From the NCBI GenBank assembly GCA_030444405.1, contig JARFPM010000002.1:19446-83445 (forward strand): a DNA stretch of 64,000 bases, written 5' to 3'. Positions 26,870 through 34,769 of the stretch are shown here, one piece after another; the stretch's first letter is position 1, and every line of letters starts with the position of its first letter. The notes beneath the pieces are model-generated. The model saw nothing but the letters and a program-made list of their open reading frames with translations, was not told where the DNA came from and made no database searches. The translations under genes were made by a program, and so were the position numbers. The stretch comes from Nitrospira sp. (GTDB lineage Bacteria > Nitrospirota > Nitrospiria > Nitrospirales > Nitrospiraceae).

Positions 26870-27847
26870 ATGAGAACGCCTCTCTCTGCCCTCATTCATC
26901 CAACATGCTCTTTCCTTACGCTTGCGCTGGCCTTGTTGCCAACTACCAGCACTGCCGCAACAACGGCATACCTGAGCAGCACAGAGCAGCTGGATCTCCG
27001 CCAGGTACAACTCATCGTTATTGCGCCGGACAAACTGAAAGCAGCTCTACACAATCGGGCGATGACGCTTTTTGCAGAAGCTGGACTTCCAATCCCCGGT
27101 TCACAGTCATCACGGACGCCTCCGTCAGCCGTTCTGACACTCACGCTTGACTCACGTCCGATCGATGATCTCTGCCCAGGCAAGGTTCTCTATGCGCCGT
27201 CTTTGGCGCTCACCGAACCGGTTACCCTCCCAAGAACCGGTTCCACCATCAGAAACACAACGTGGCTGATAGAAACTGACAAGGAGGTGCGTGGGCCAGT
27301 CGACGATGAGCGGATCACGACGGACTTGGATGCCTTCATCCGTCAGTTCATCACGGACTATCAGACGGCCAATCGCCAAACCCGAGAAGGGCCCACCACA
27401 CCGGACGTGAGTGTCGACCCGCACTTCCCACTGAGACCCAGCATCCCCCAGCAGGAGGCAGACCGAGATCTCCGGAAGATCCGAGTGTTGAGCCTATCGA
27501 TCTTGGCTGGACAGTGGTCTTCGGCCCTACGGGCCGACGCCGTACGCCAACTGACCGCGGCGGGAGTTCGACTCGCACCAAATGCTGGGGAAGACGGTGC
27601 GATTTCGATGAGCCTCGAGTTAACCCAACGAGCCCTCGACGATCGCTGTCCGGGGAAAGTCCTCTATGAGCAGGGGTTGTACCTTGTCGAACAAGTTCGA
27701 GTCACACGACGGCCACTGGTTACACTCTGGAGCGACACATGGCTTCAGGAATCGGTACGGATTGTTCCTCCCCGTTCACTCCTGGAATTGGAGGCAGATC
27801 AACGCCTGTTGCTGGATGAATTTCTCCAGTCACATGAGACGAAGTGA
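26870..27847 (+). CDS. Secreted protein with an internal duplication, unknown function
   Basis: 325 residues with a signal peptide (to about residue 30). The mature part is two copies of one domain: 40-165 and 200-320. Both contain DD-x-CPGKVLY (99-108 and 257-266), followed by a strand run and a TW-L tail (TTWLIETDKEV versus DTWLQESVRIV). Both copies keep one Cys, so a disulfide between them is possible. I do not know the family. It is convergent with the next gene, 34 bp apart. Confidence 0.6.
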   Translation: MRTPLSALIHPTCSFLTLALALLPTTSTAATTAYLSSTEQLDLRQVQLIVIAPDKLKAALHNRAMTLFAEAGLPIPGSQSSRTPPSAVLTLTLDSRPIDDLCPGKVLYAPSLALTEPVTLPRTGSTIRNTTWLIETDKEVRGPVDDERITTDLDAFIRQFITDYQTANRQTREGPTTPDVSVDPHFPLRPSIPQQEADRDLRKIRVLSLSILAGQWSSALRADAVRQLTAAGVRLAPNAGEDGAISMSLELTQRALDDRCPGKVLYEQGLYLVEQVRVTRRPLVTLWSDTWLQESVRIVPPRSLLELEADQRLLLDEFLQSHETK

Positions 27848-27881
27848 CACGACACCTGCGCCGAAACAATCGGGACACTCG

Positions 27882-28748
27882 CTACAATTTCCTCCTCACA
27901 TCTTTCCAATCTTTCGCTACCTTGGCCTTACGCGGCACGTCGCCCTTCGTGGGTTCAGGTACGATGATCGCTTCGAGGCGTCGCTGGAGGAATGCCTCAA
28001 CGAAGGCTTTCGATCGGCCAATGCCGATCTTCACGGTCTTCCAACCTGCTGCATGAAGCTCGTCAATCTTAGCCCCAAGGGCGTTTGTATCTGCCGGTAG
28101 CGTCAATACGTAGCCCGTCGGAAACTTGTGTCTCTTTAGCCAATCCCGTACCTCCGCACTCTTTTGAAACCCGTCCACCCCTACCGGCGAGGACACCACA
28201 TAGATGACACGATAGTAAAACTGCGTGAGCTTCTCAAGCTCATCTAGTGCTTCAGCCATAGGCTTCCGTTCCGATTCAAGTGCGATTCCAATGGGAGAGA
28301 CTCGACTCGGTATTGGTTCCTCGATCAGTGACGACAGCTCGATCACGAGGATAGGCTGACGTCTCTCCCACACGGCCAGGTTTGCTTGGCCTTCTGCCTG
28401 ATCGACTCGTGGGCTGTTGCCAACGCGGACTTTGACTGGTGCGAGACCTTGGGCCTTTGGAGTGTAGGTGAAGAACGCCCTGCCATCCCCACCGGTCATA
28501 GCCGTGGCAACAACCTTCTCATCCACCAGGAGTTCAAGTAGTTCCCCGCCAAGTGCAGCAATGAGCATCAGACGTTTCGAGATAAGTTTGGCCTCTACTT
28601 TGGCTGGCTGGCCAGGAGCCGTCAGCGTGTCCCTGACGAGGATCGCGGCGGAACTTTTTTCCGCAGCGAACAGCAGACTCGGTGAGGCAATGATGAGGAG
28701 GAAGAGGGAGAGACAGGCTTTGCGGGGTTTGCTCATCATCTGCCGCAT
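27882..28748 (-). CDS. Secreted protein with a C-terminal HAD-like segment
   Basis: About 288 residues from the ATG at 28748 (a TTG at 28763 is also in frame). A signal peptide (ACLSLFLLIIASPSLLFAAE) is followed by an Ig-like beta domain (VRDTLTAPGQPAKVEAKL and VATAMTGGDGRAFFTYTP). The C-terminal half (VIYVVSSPVGVDG, DWLKRHKFPTGYVLTLP, KTVKIGIGRSKAFVEAF) recalls LNS2/HAD-like domains that act on or bind phospholipids, but lacks an obvious DxDxT nucleophile loop. Function not assigned. Confidence 0.5.
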   Translation of the reverse strand: MRQMMSKPRKACLSLFLLIIASPSLLFAAEKSSAAILVRDTLTAPGQPAKVEAKLISKRLMLIAALGGELLELLVDEKVVATAMTGGDGRAFFTYTPKAQGLAPVKVRVGNSPRVDQAEGQANLAVWERRQPILVIELSSLIEEPIPSRVSPIGIALESERKPMAEALDELEKLTQFYYRVIYVVSSPVGVDGFQKSAEVRDWLKRHKFPTGYVLTLPADTNALGAKIDELHAAGWKTVKIGIGRSKAFVEAFLQRRLEAIIVPEPTKGDVPRKAKVAKDWKDVRRKL

Positions 28749-28796
28749 AGCCTTACTGGACAAGAAAAGGACGGATCACGAACTCGCTGGTGGGCG

Positions 28797-29264
28797 TCAG
28801 GCCTTCAGGGCTTTGAGTACTTCGTCCGCGTGACCGTCGACTGTCACCTTCCGAAAGATCGCCTTCAGCTTGCCATCGGGATCAATGACGAACGTGCTGC
28901 GCTCGATCCCCCAGTACTTTTTTCCGTACATATTCTTCTCTTTGTACACACCATAGGCCTTGGAGATCGCCGCATCTTCATCACTGAGCAGCGGGAACGG
29001 CAGTCCGAATTTCTTGATGAACTTCTGGTGCGATTCTTTCCCATCCAGGCTCACGCCAACAATTGTGCCTCCCGCCCGGAGGATCTGCGACTCGACGTCG
29101 CGAAAGTCACAGGACTCTTTGGTGCAACCCGGGGTATCGTCTTTCGGATAGAAGTACAGCACAATTTGTTTGCCCTTAAAGCTCTTCAGGGTCACCGTCT
29201 TTCCGTGCTGATCCGGGATTGAGAGTTCCGGTGCCTGATCCCCGACTGCCAGTTCCTTATTCAT
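28797..29264 (-). CDS. bcp: Thioredoxin-dependent peroxiredoxin, BCP/PrxQ type
   Basis: 155 residues. Peroxidatic Cys47 and resolving Cys52 lie in TPGCTKESCDF, which marks the atypical two-Cys PrxQ group. FYPKDDTPG and the later WGIERSTFVIDPDG are typical. It reduces peroxides with electrons from thioredoxin (a trxA lies at 45.0 kb) in the cytosol. It is part of a leftward series with the TPR lipoprotein and DUF507 genes downstream. Confidence 0.93.
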   Translation of the reverse strand: MNKELAVGDQAPELSIPDQHGKTVTLKSFKGKQIVLYFYPKDDTPGCTKESCDFRDVESQILRAGGTIVGVSLDGKESHQKFIKKFGLPFPLLSDEDAAISKAYGVYKEKNMYGKKYWGIERSTFVIDPDGKLKAIFRKVTVDGHADEVLKALKA

Positions 29265-29285
29265 AGATCCATCCTTTTCAAGTTA

Positions 29286-29735
29286 TCAATATCGCGGCAT
29301 CGCACCGAAGTTCGGCCGGCGAGTCCCATAGGGACGCTCTTTGGTGCGGTTCTTGCTCTCAGGATTTCCATACGGCGAGAGCGCCGGTGAATCCCAGATG
29401 ATCTTGTCTCCAGGAGACAAGTCGGCAGCTTGCAAAAAATGTTGCCGGGCGACTTCTGAATCGCCGAGTGCGTTCAATGCCAACGCGTAGTTGTAATGGG
29501 CTGGTCCGGATTGCGGGGCCTCGGCGACGGCCTGTTCGAAATACCGTTTAGCCTCGTCGTACTGTTGAGCCTGATACGCTTGCGTTCCCTGTTCGGTAAG
29601 CGTCGTGGCCTGAGGCTGCACCCCGCCGTCAAGAGCAAGCGGCACGAGCGGTTTACGTTTCTGCGAGCAAGCCGTCATACCGACAAGCACCAGCGCGATA
29701 CCCAAGATGACCACTTGCTGTATGGTCTTTTTCAT
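29286..29735 (-). CDS. TPR lipoprotein
   Basis: 149 residues from Met61 of a longer open frame, chosen because a lipoprotein signal begins there (KKTIQQVVILGIALVLVGMTAC, lipid-bearing Cys about 23). Two TPR units follow (QAYQAQQYDEAKRYFEQAVAE and AHYNYALALNALGDSEVARQHF), then a Pro/Arg-rich tail. It is related in layout to the gene at 26246-26650, which also has a short two-TPR body. Likely a periplasmic membrane-anchored scaffold; partner unknown. Confidence 0.7.
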   Translation of the reverse strand: MKKTIQQVVILGIALVLVGMTACSQKRKPLVPLALDGGVQPQATTLTEQGTQAYQAQQYDEAKRYFEQAVAEAPQSGPAHYNYALALNALGDSEVARQHFLQAADLSPGDKIIWDSPALSPYGNPESKNRTKERPYGTRRPNFGAMPRY

Positions 29736-29754
29736 GGCAACACGACCACAGCCT

Positions 29755-30030
29755 TCAGACCTTCGTCTGTTTGCGCGTCTCTTCCTCGAAAGTCTTTCGA
29801 TACAGCACGTCCCACTCGTTACTCCCTTCAATAATGCCGCGGGAATAGGACGCGAGTTTGGCTTTGACTTTTCGATCAATCTCCTGCTCCTGGGCCAACT
29901 CGGCGGCCAACACACGCTTGATCTCTTTTAACAACGGTGGATCGTCCCTCCTGACTCTCACTCCAGCATGTTGCTTGACGACCGTAAGAATCACATGGGA
30001 CAGATGACTGACTTTGTCCTCACTCAACAT
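29755..30030 (-). CDS. DUF507 family protein, second copy
   Basis: About 91 residues from MLSEDKVSHLSHVIL. The frame is open further upstream, but that part reads from a simple repeat (ACGTTT-type units near 30040-30060). Matches the DUF507 pattern: RVLAAELAQEQEIDRKVKAKLASY and EWDVLYRKTFEEE. The neighbouring gene 30119-30409 is a paralogue. DUF507 has no known function; the proteins are small and helical. Confidence 0.7.
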   Translation of the reverse strand: MLSEDKVSHLSHVILTVVKQHAGVRVRRDDPPLLKEIKRVLAAELAQEQEIDRKVKAKLASYSRGIIEGSNEWDVLYRKTFEEETRKQTKV

Positions 30031-30118
30031 ACAACAACCGTGAAACGTAAAACGTGGGATGTGAAAGGAACCGGCTCTGTCGCTGCAATCCTCAATCGTT
30101 TCACTCACGTCTCAGGCA

Positions 30119-30409
30119 TTATAAAATGATGCCTCGTTCACGGACCAGCTTTTGTTTCACCATCTGGAACATCTTTTGATAGTCGACTTGCCCTTGCTCA
30201 ATCTGATGTTCATAGGCCTTCAGCAGCTGGCGCACTTCAGCATTCACACGATCCTCAGCGGATAACTCATGGGTGATGGCCTGATCCAATACCTCGACGA
30301 ATCCCTTGCGCTCTCCGACTAGTTCGATGTGTCCTGCCTCTTGGAGCCGCCCGGTGAGGCTTTCGGCCATATGCCGCACACGCTCTTTCGACAGCCGCAT
30401 CGCGTTCAC
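30119..30409 (-). CDS. DUF507 family protein, first copy
   Basis: 96 residues, helical, starting MNAMRLSKERVRHMAE; Met4 (30400) is the more usual start for the family. The ATG at 30409 overlaps the TGA of the upstream gene (ATGA), which suggests coupled translation. EDRVNAEVRQLLKAYEHQIE and DYQKMFQMVKQKLVRERGI match the second copy. Two tandem copies are a lineage habit, probably a heterodimer or duplicated gene pair. Confidence 0.72.
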   Translation of the reverse strand: MNAMRLSKERVRHMAESLTGRLQEAGHIELVGERKGFVEVLDQAITHELSAEDRVNAEVRQLLKAYEHQIEQGQVDYQKMFQMVKQKLVRERGIIL

Positions 30410-30804
30410 ACCGGTTCGAGATAAATCGTCGGGACTTCCATCACCTGCCGAAATCGAGTCGCATCGCCTACGATTCTCCCGATGATATTCACCCGATCAG
30501 CAGGGACCGGATCGGCCCCCAAACTCATGGGGGTTCTCCCAAAAAAGATCGCCAGGACCTTCCCTGCTCCCCACAAGGCAATGTCTCCAACCTTCACCTG
30601 AGTCGTCGCGGTTTCCCGATGGTCGCGGACTCCGGGAATCGGGAAGTAGAACTCTTCTCCCCATGTGCTAATCGCAGCCATGACCGGAAGCGCCGCGTAG
30701 ACTTCGTCAGCCGTCTTCGTCTTTCTGAGTTCTGCCTCCAGCTGAACTCCGCCCACGGTAATACGGATTCGCTTCGCCGCGTCAGTTATGTGATCGATGG
30801 ACAA
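30406..30804 (-). CDS. Cyclophilin-fold protein (TM1367-like)
   Basis: 132 residues. The pattern ALPVMAAISTWGEEFYFPI, VKVGDIALWGAGKVLAIFFG and NIIGRIVGD is that of the small cyclophilin-like proteins typified by TM1367. These share the fold with peptidyl-prolyl isomerases, but isomerase activity is not established. It precedes and overlaps the first DUF507 gene by 4 bp, so the three genes form one unit. It is divergent from the YprB-like gene. Confidence 0.65.
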   Translation of the reverse strand: MSIDHITDAAKRIRITVGGVQLEAELRKTKTADEVYAALPVMAAISTWGEEFYFPIPGVRDHRETATTQVKVGDIALWGAGKVLAIFFGRTPMSLGADPVPADRVNIIGRIVGDATRFRQVMEVPTIYLEPV

Positions 30805-30884
30805 ACCGTTCCTTCACTGCTTTCTTGGTGATGGTGCGAACTCTAGCTTGTCTCCTAGGCGAAATCAAGGCTACAATCCACCAG

Positions 30885-31676
30885 ATGCTCACCTCCAGCT
30901 TCATCTTTCTCCCGGGCGTTGGACCAGTCACGGAACGCCGCTGGTGGCAAGAAGGCTTGTTCGATTGGCGAAGCTTCCTCGATCGACCCTCGGTCGCCGG
31001 TCTCTCCGAGCACCGCAAGATCTGGTACGATGAAGAACTTCGAGAGGCGCAATCGCTGACGGAGAAGGGACACGTTCATATGTTTGGCTCCCGCCTTCCG
31101 CGCCGAGAACATTGGCGACTGTATGAAACCTGTCGATCTCGGGCAGGTTATCTCGACATCGAAACGACCGGCACATCGGCCGAATCAGGAGAGGTGACTG
31201 TCGTTGGACTTCATCGCGAGGGGAAGACGACGAGCCTGGTTCGTGGCGAAAATCTGACGACGGAGCGGTTGCAGGCAGAGCTCGATCACTGCACCCTACT
31301 CGTGACGTTTTTCGGATCCGTCTTCGATGTGCCTTACCTCTGTGCCAAGTTTCCCGGCCTTCAGTTTCCGACATTGCACTTCGACCTCTGTTTCGCCGCC
31401 CGTCGGCTTGCGTTACGTGGCGGGCTGAAGCACATCGAACAAGAAATGGGAATCGACCGCAACACGACAATCAGCGGCCTAGACGGATTTGATGCGGTCC
31501 GTTTGTGGTTCCAGTGGCGCCGAGGCGACACAATCGCCCGTGATACCCTCTTAACCTACAACCGAGCGGATACCGAAAACCTCGTACTCCTTGCCGACCG
31601 CTTCTATGAGGACATGGCGTCACGGTTCGGGCCTTCCTCATCATCGACCACCCTTCAACCGGGTTATTCCCAATGA
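30885..31676 (+). CDS. YprB-like RNase H-fold nuclease
   Basis: 263 residues from the ATG at 30885 (the open frame starts at 30825). RNase H-like exonuclease motifs: YLDIETTG (ExoI, DxE), LVTFFGSVFDVPYL (ExoII) and TYNRADTENLVLLA (ExoIII, final Asp). An N-terminal segment (FLPGVGPVTERRWWQEG) is the usual helix-hairpin-helix-like beginning of this group. A 3'-5' exonuclease on DNA or RNA is the likely activity; physiological role unknown. The stop overlaps the PP2C start by 4 bp (ATGA). Confidence 0.75.
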   Translation: MLTSSFIFLPGVGPVTERRWWQEGLFDWRSFLDRPSVAGLSEHRKIWYDEELREAQSLTEKGHVHMFGSRLPRREHWRLYETCRSRAGYLDIETTGTSAESGEVTVVGLHREGKTTSLVRGENLTTERLQAELDHCTLLVTFFGSVFDVPYLCAKFPGLQFPTLHFDLCFAARRLALRGGLKHIEQEMGIDRNTTISGLDGFDAVRLWFQWRRGDTIARDTLLTYNRADTENLVLLADRFYEDMASRFGPSSSSTTLQPGYSQ

Positions 31677-32428
31677 GCACCTGGATCGGCATCGGTCGGA
31701 GCGAGATCGGACTCGTGCGGACCATCAACCAGGATGCGTTTACTGTCATTGATGAGGTGGGTGTCTGGGCCGTCGCGGATGGAATGGGCGGTCATGTCGG
31801 TGGCGAAGTCGCGGCTCAGACGGCTATCGCAACCGTACAAGCCGAAGCCGGAACATCGAGCAACCTGCTTAATAACGGTCACGCGTCCCCTGCGGACGTA
31901 TTGACAGATCTGATTAGCCGAGCACATGAAGCGATCCTCAGTCGAGCTAGATCAAAATCCAAGCTGAAAGGGATGGGCACGACCCTCGTGCTGCTGGCAA
32001 TCGTCTCCGCTCCTGTTCCGATCGCCTACCTCGCCCATGTCGGCGACAGTCGTGCCTATCGATTTCGATCCGGCACGCTGACCCCTCTGACCAAAGACCA
32101 TACGTTGATCGAAAAATACCTGGAACGCGGCATCCTCACGGCAGAATCGGCGAAAACTCATCCGGAACGGCATGTGTTGACGCGTGCCTTGGGGGTAGGC
32201 TCGACAGTGAAACCCACCATCACGGCCTTTCCCATACTGCCAGAGGACCTAGTCCTGCTCTGCTCGGATGGGCTGACCAAGATGTTGGAGGACGAGGATA
32301 TCCGAACCGAGTTCGCCGCCGGCGAGCTCGACCCAACTCAGGTTTGCAACCGCCTCGTCACCGCGGCAATCGATCGCGGAGGCGAAGATAACGTTACTGT
32401 GGTGGTGGTCGCTTCTCGTTCCTCCTGA
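31673..32428 (+). CDS. PP2C-type serine/threonine phosphatase
   Basis: 251 residues, a single PPM domain without membrane segment (PrpC/Stp type). Metal and catalytic motifs: GLVRTINQDAF, WAVADGMGGHVGGE, AHVGDSRAYRFR, LLCSDGLTKMLED and GGEDNVTVVVV. Dephosphorylates Ser/Thr in proteins, commonly as partner of a Hanks-type kinase, but no such kinase lies in the window. Translation is coupled to the YprB-like gene by an ATGA overlap. Confidence 0.93.
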   Translation: MSTWIGIGRSEIGLVRTINQDAFTVIDEVGVWAVADGMGGHVGGEVAAQTAIATVQAEAGTSSNLLNNGHASPADVLTDLISRAHEAILSRARSKSKLKGMGTTLVLLAIVSAPVPIAYLAHVGDSRAYRFRSGTLTPLTKDHTLIEKYLERGILTAESAKTHPERHVLTRALGVGSTVKPTITAFPILPEDLVLLCSDGLTKMLEDEDIRTEFAAGELDPTQVCNRLVTAAIDRGGEDNVTVVVVASRSS

Positions 32429-32511
32429 TGCTACTTCGTTGTTGACATGGCCCGTCATGCCGTGTAGTTTTCCTGAATCGTTTGAGCCTTGTCGCGTACA
32501 TGGAGACACTT

Positions 32512-33387
32512 ATGCCCCGTCGGGGATCGTTCGTCTATGGAAGTCTGTTCCTTCTTATCGGCTTTACTGCCGTTGCGATCGCCGGTGACCCTCCCGACCC
32601 AGAAACGGCCATTCGTCAAATGGTCCGGGCCAATGCGGAAAAAGACCTTCCAACGCTTTCTCGCCTCATGGCCCACGACGCCGATATCGTCAGTTACTCG
32701 GTGGGTGGTCGCAAATACGTCGGCTGGCCAGAGTTTGAACGAGAAATGCGTGAAGAATTTGTCAATACTCAGAAGATTGAGATCCCGATTACTGAGCTCA
32801 AAGTCTGGACGAAGGGTGATTTGGCCTGGTTTACGATGGAGCTCGACTATACTCGCTACGTCGGCGAAGGATCCGGAGTGAAGCGGACGGTACTTCCCTT
32901 AAGAGAAACCGGTGTTCTCGAACGCCGTGCTGGGCGTTGGCAACTGTTGTCGTGGCACGAATCGTTCCGATCGGCTCAGCTTGGAGGGCCGCTTGCTTCG
33001 CCGTCAGCGGCAGCAGGATCGCAAAAGCTCGTCAGCAATGCTGCCGCCGCAATGCCAGATGTCAGCGGGGAATGGGATATTCTCGAAGTCGAGGACGAAA
33101 AACGCTACAAGGCGACGTTCGACAAGAATGGGAACGGCCCCTACACGCAACAGGGCGGACGGTTTATCACAACAAGAATTGAGAACCGACTATGGCAAGG
33201 CACCTGGCACCAGCCAGGCAACGATCGCGAGGGCGGGTTTGAGGTTCTCCTCTCGGAAGACGGTACGCAGGCAAAGGGAATCTGGTGGTACACACGAGTC
33301 GATACGAGAAAAAATATTCCGCCGAAGGAACACGGCGGCACCTACCACTGGAAGAAAGTGACACCATCACCGGCCAGCGCCCAATGA
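32512..33387 (+). CDS. Secreted NTF2-like (SnoaL/DUF4440-type) protein
   Basis: 291 residues from the ATG at 32512, which has GGAG at 6 bases; an upstream ATG at 32500 is also in frame. Signal peptide (SFVYGSLFLLIGFTAVAIAG), then an NTF2-like domain: ETAIRQMVRANAEKDLPTLSR, GWPEFEREMREEF, LAWFTMELDYTRYV and GRWQLLSWHES. A second, beta-rich domain follows (EWDILEVEDEKRYKATFDKN, WQGTWHQPGNDREGGFEVLL). Probably binds a small ligand in the periplasm. It ends 80 bp before the PHM-like gene. Confidence 0.65.
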   Translation: MPRRGSFVYGSLFLLIGFTAVAIAGDPPDPETAIRQMVRANAEKDLPTLSRLMAHDADIVSYSVGGRKYVGWPEFEREMREEFVNTQKIEIPITELKVWTKGDLAWFTMELDYTRYVGEGSGVKRTVLPLRETGVLERRAGRWQLLSWHESFRSAQLGGPLASPSAAAGSQKLVSNAAAAMPDVSGEWDILEVEDEKRYKATFDKNGNGPYTQQGGRFITTRIENRLWQGTWHQPGNDREGGFEVLLSEDGTQAKGIWWYTRVDTRKNIPPKEHGGTYHWKKVTPSPASAQ

Positions 33388-33467
33388 ACCAGCTTGTTTC
33401 TTCTCAGCCATACCAACAAATCGGAGTCCGGTCTCACATCACCGCTTCACTTCCTCTGGGAGGTCTT

Positions 33468-34472
33468 ATGCGCAGATCCCTCATTCTTTTCATCTCTCTC
33501 TTCTTCATGATCTCATCAGCCTACGCTGATGGAGGCCATGATCATCATGCCATCCCCACACTGAAAAAGCAGGTGGGCTCTAAGATCACCTACGGAGAGA
33601 ACACGGCGACCCTGACATTCGGTCCTATCGACCTTCCGACCGGCCACGGTGAGGGCGATATGGGCGATTCCATGCCGCGGTTCTACTTCCAGTTGCCGGA
33701 AGACAAGTATTTGGTCGGTTTCAAGTCGGCCCTTTCTACGGTTGACGGGAAGGAATTGCCGAGAAACTACTTGCACCATATTTTAATGATCAATAACAGC
33801 CAGCCCAGCATATCCTGCCCTGGAGAGCCGCTCTTCTTTGGAGGGGCCGGACTGGAAATGGCTGAGACCCAATTTCCCGATGGGTACGGTGTTAAACTCG
33901 CCAAAGATGATAAGCTCATGACGGTCGTCGCCTTCTATCATGGTGCCCCTCCCACGAAAAATGTCATCGCAACCTTCACGATGTATTTCGCGCCGAAGGC
34001 TAAGCCGATCAAAGCAATGAACATCTATCAGGTAGGGGTCAACATCGTCTGTTTCACTAAGTTCGGAGATCGTCCTGCAGATCAGACTGACGAAGGAATT
34101 GAAATCCGACATGGGGTCCAAGTTCACACAGCACCGCTCAAGTTCGGAGCAGACGGTTGCGTCAAATTTGCCTATCCTCATGGTCATGATGAATTACTGA
34201 TGATCGCGTTGGAAAACAAGACCAAGAAACAGACCCTCCTCAGAACTGTGCCGGATGTTGAGCGAGATGGAACCCTTCGTGAATTCTTACCCCACCAAGT
34301 CTATAGAGACGGCCAAGGATTCCCCATCTCCAAGGAGGATGACTATGAAATGGTGATGGTGCACCATCACCCTCTCCAAAAAACCGAACTCCAGCATGGC
34401 ATGGGCAATTACTTGCTGTACATGACTCCGGGGGCCTGCCCAGAGCAAGGCAAGACCGCCGCGGCTTATTGA
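33468..34472 (+). CDS. Secreted protein with PHM-like copper-ligand pattern
   Basis: 334 residues from the ATG at 33468 (GGGAGG before it). Signal peptide to about A20, then a His-rich start (GGHDHH). The order and spacing of candidate ligands resembles the copper type II ascorbate-dependent monooxygenases (rat PHM H107, H108, H172 / H242, H244, M314): here H103 and H104 (YLHHILMINN), H158 (FYHGA), H238 and H240 (YPHGHDE), and M312 (HGMGNYLLYM). Six Cys are possible disulfide formers. If real, it would be a periplasmic dicopper monooxygenase or a copper-binding relative. The global sequence is too divergent for certainty. Confidence 0.5.
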   Translation: MRRSLILFISLFFMISSAYADGGHDHHAIPTLKKQVGSKITYGENTATLTFGPIDLPTGHGEGDMGDSMPRFYFQLPEDKYLVGFKSALSTVDGKELPRNYLHHILMINNSQPSISCPGEPLFFGGAGLEMAETQFPDGYGVKLAKDDKLMTVVAFYHGAPPTKNVIATFTMYFAPKAKPIKAMNIYQVGVNIVCFTKFGDRPADQTDEGIEIRHGVQVHTAPLKFGADGCVKFAYPHGHDELLMIALENKTKKQTLLRTVPDVERDGTLREFLPHQVYRDGQGFPISKEDDYEMVMVHHHPLQKTELQHGMGNYLLYMTPGACPEQGKTAAAY

Positions 34473-34477
34473 TTTCT

Positions 34478-34519
34478 CTCGCAGGCCTGCCGGCAGGAAC
34501 CATCCGGCAGGCCTGCGAG
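34478..34519. terminator. Strong GC hairpin downstream of the PHM-like gene
   Basis: Two perfect 16-bp arms (34478-34493 and 34504-34519) with a 10-base loop start 6 bp after the stop codon. No immediate T tract follows (a TTTT occurs about 10 bases later), so it is a strong structure that probably ends or protects the upstream mRNA. Confidence 0.65.
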
Positions 34520-34769
34520 CGATCCGCAGTTTTCCCACCGTCCAAAATTGTTCATTCAAACAGCTTCTTAGCCATCGCTCCCCTACAAAAGAATCGGCCC
34601 CCAGTCTGGGTTTCTCGCCGCCACTTGTGGTATCAAGTCACACAGTCTGCGCTGAAGCAATAGGCAGTGGTTACGGCAGAGTTGGTTGATGGACAGGCGG
34701 CGGCGATGCGCAGCAGCCCCGCTGAACCTCCCTGAGAGCAGGCTTGCCCAGTAACGCGGAAATCATGCC

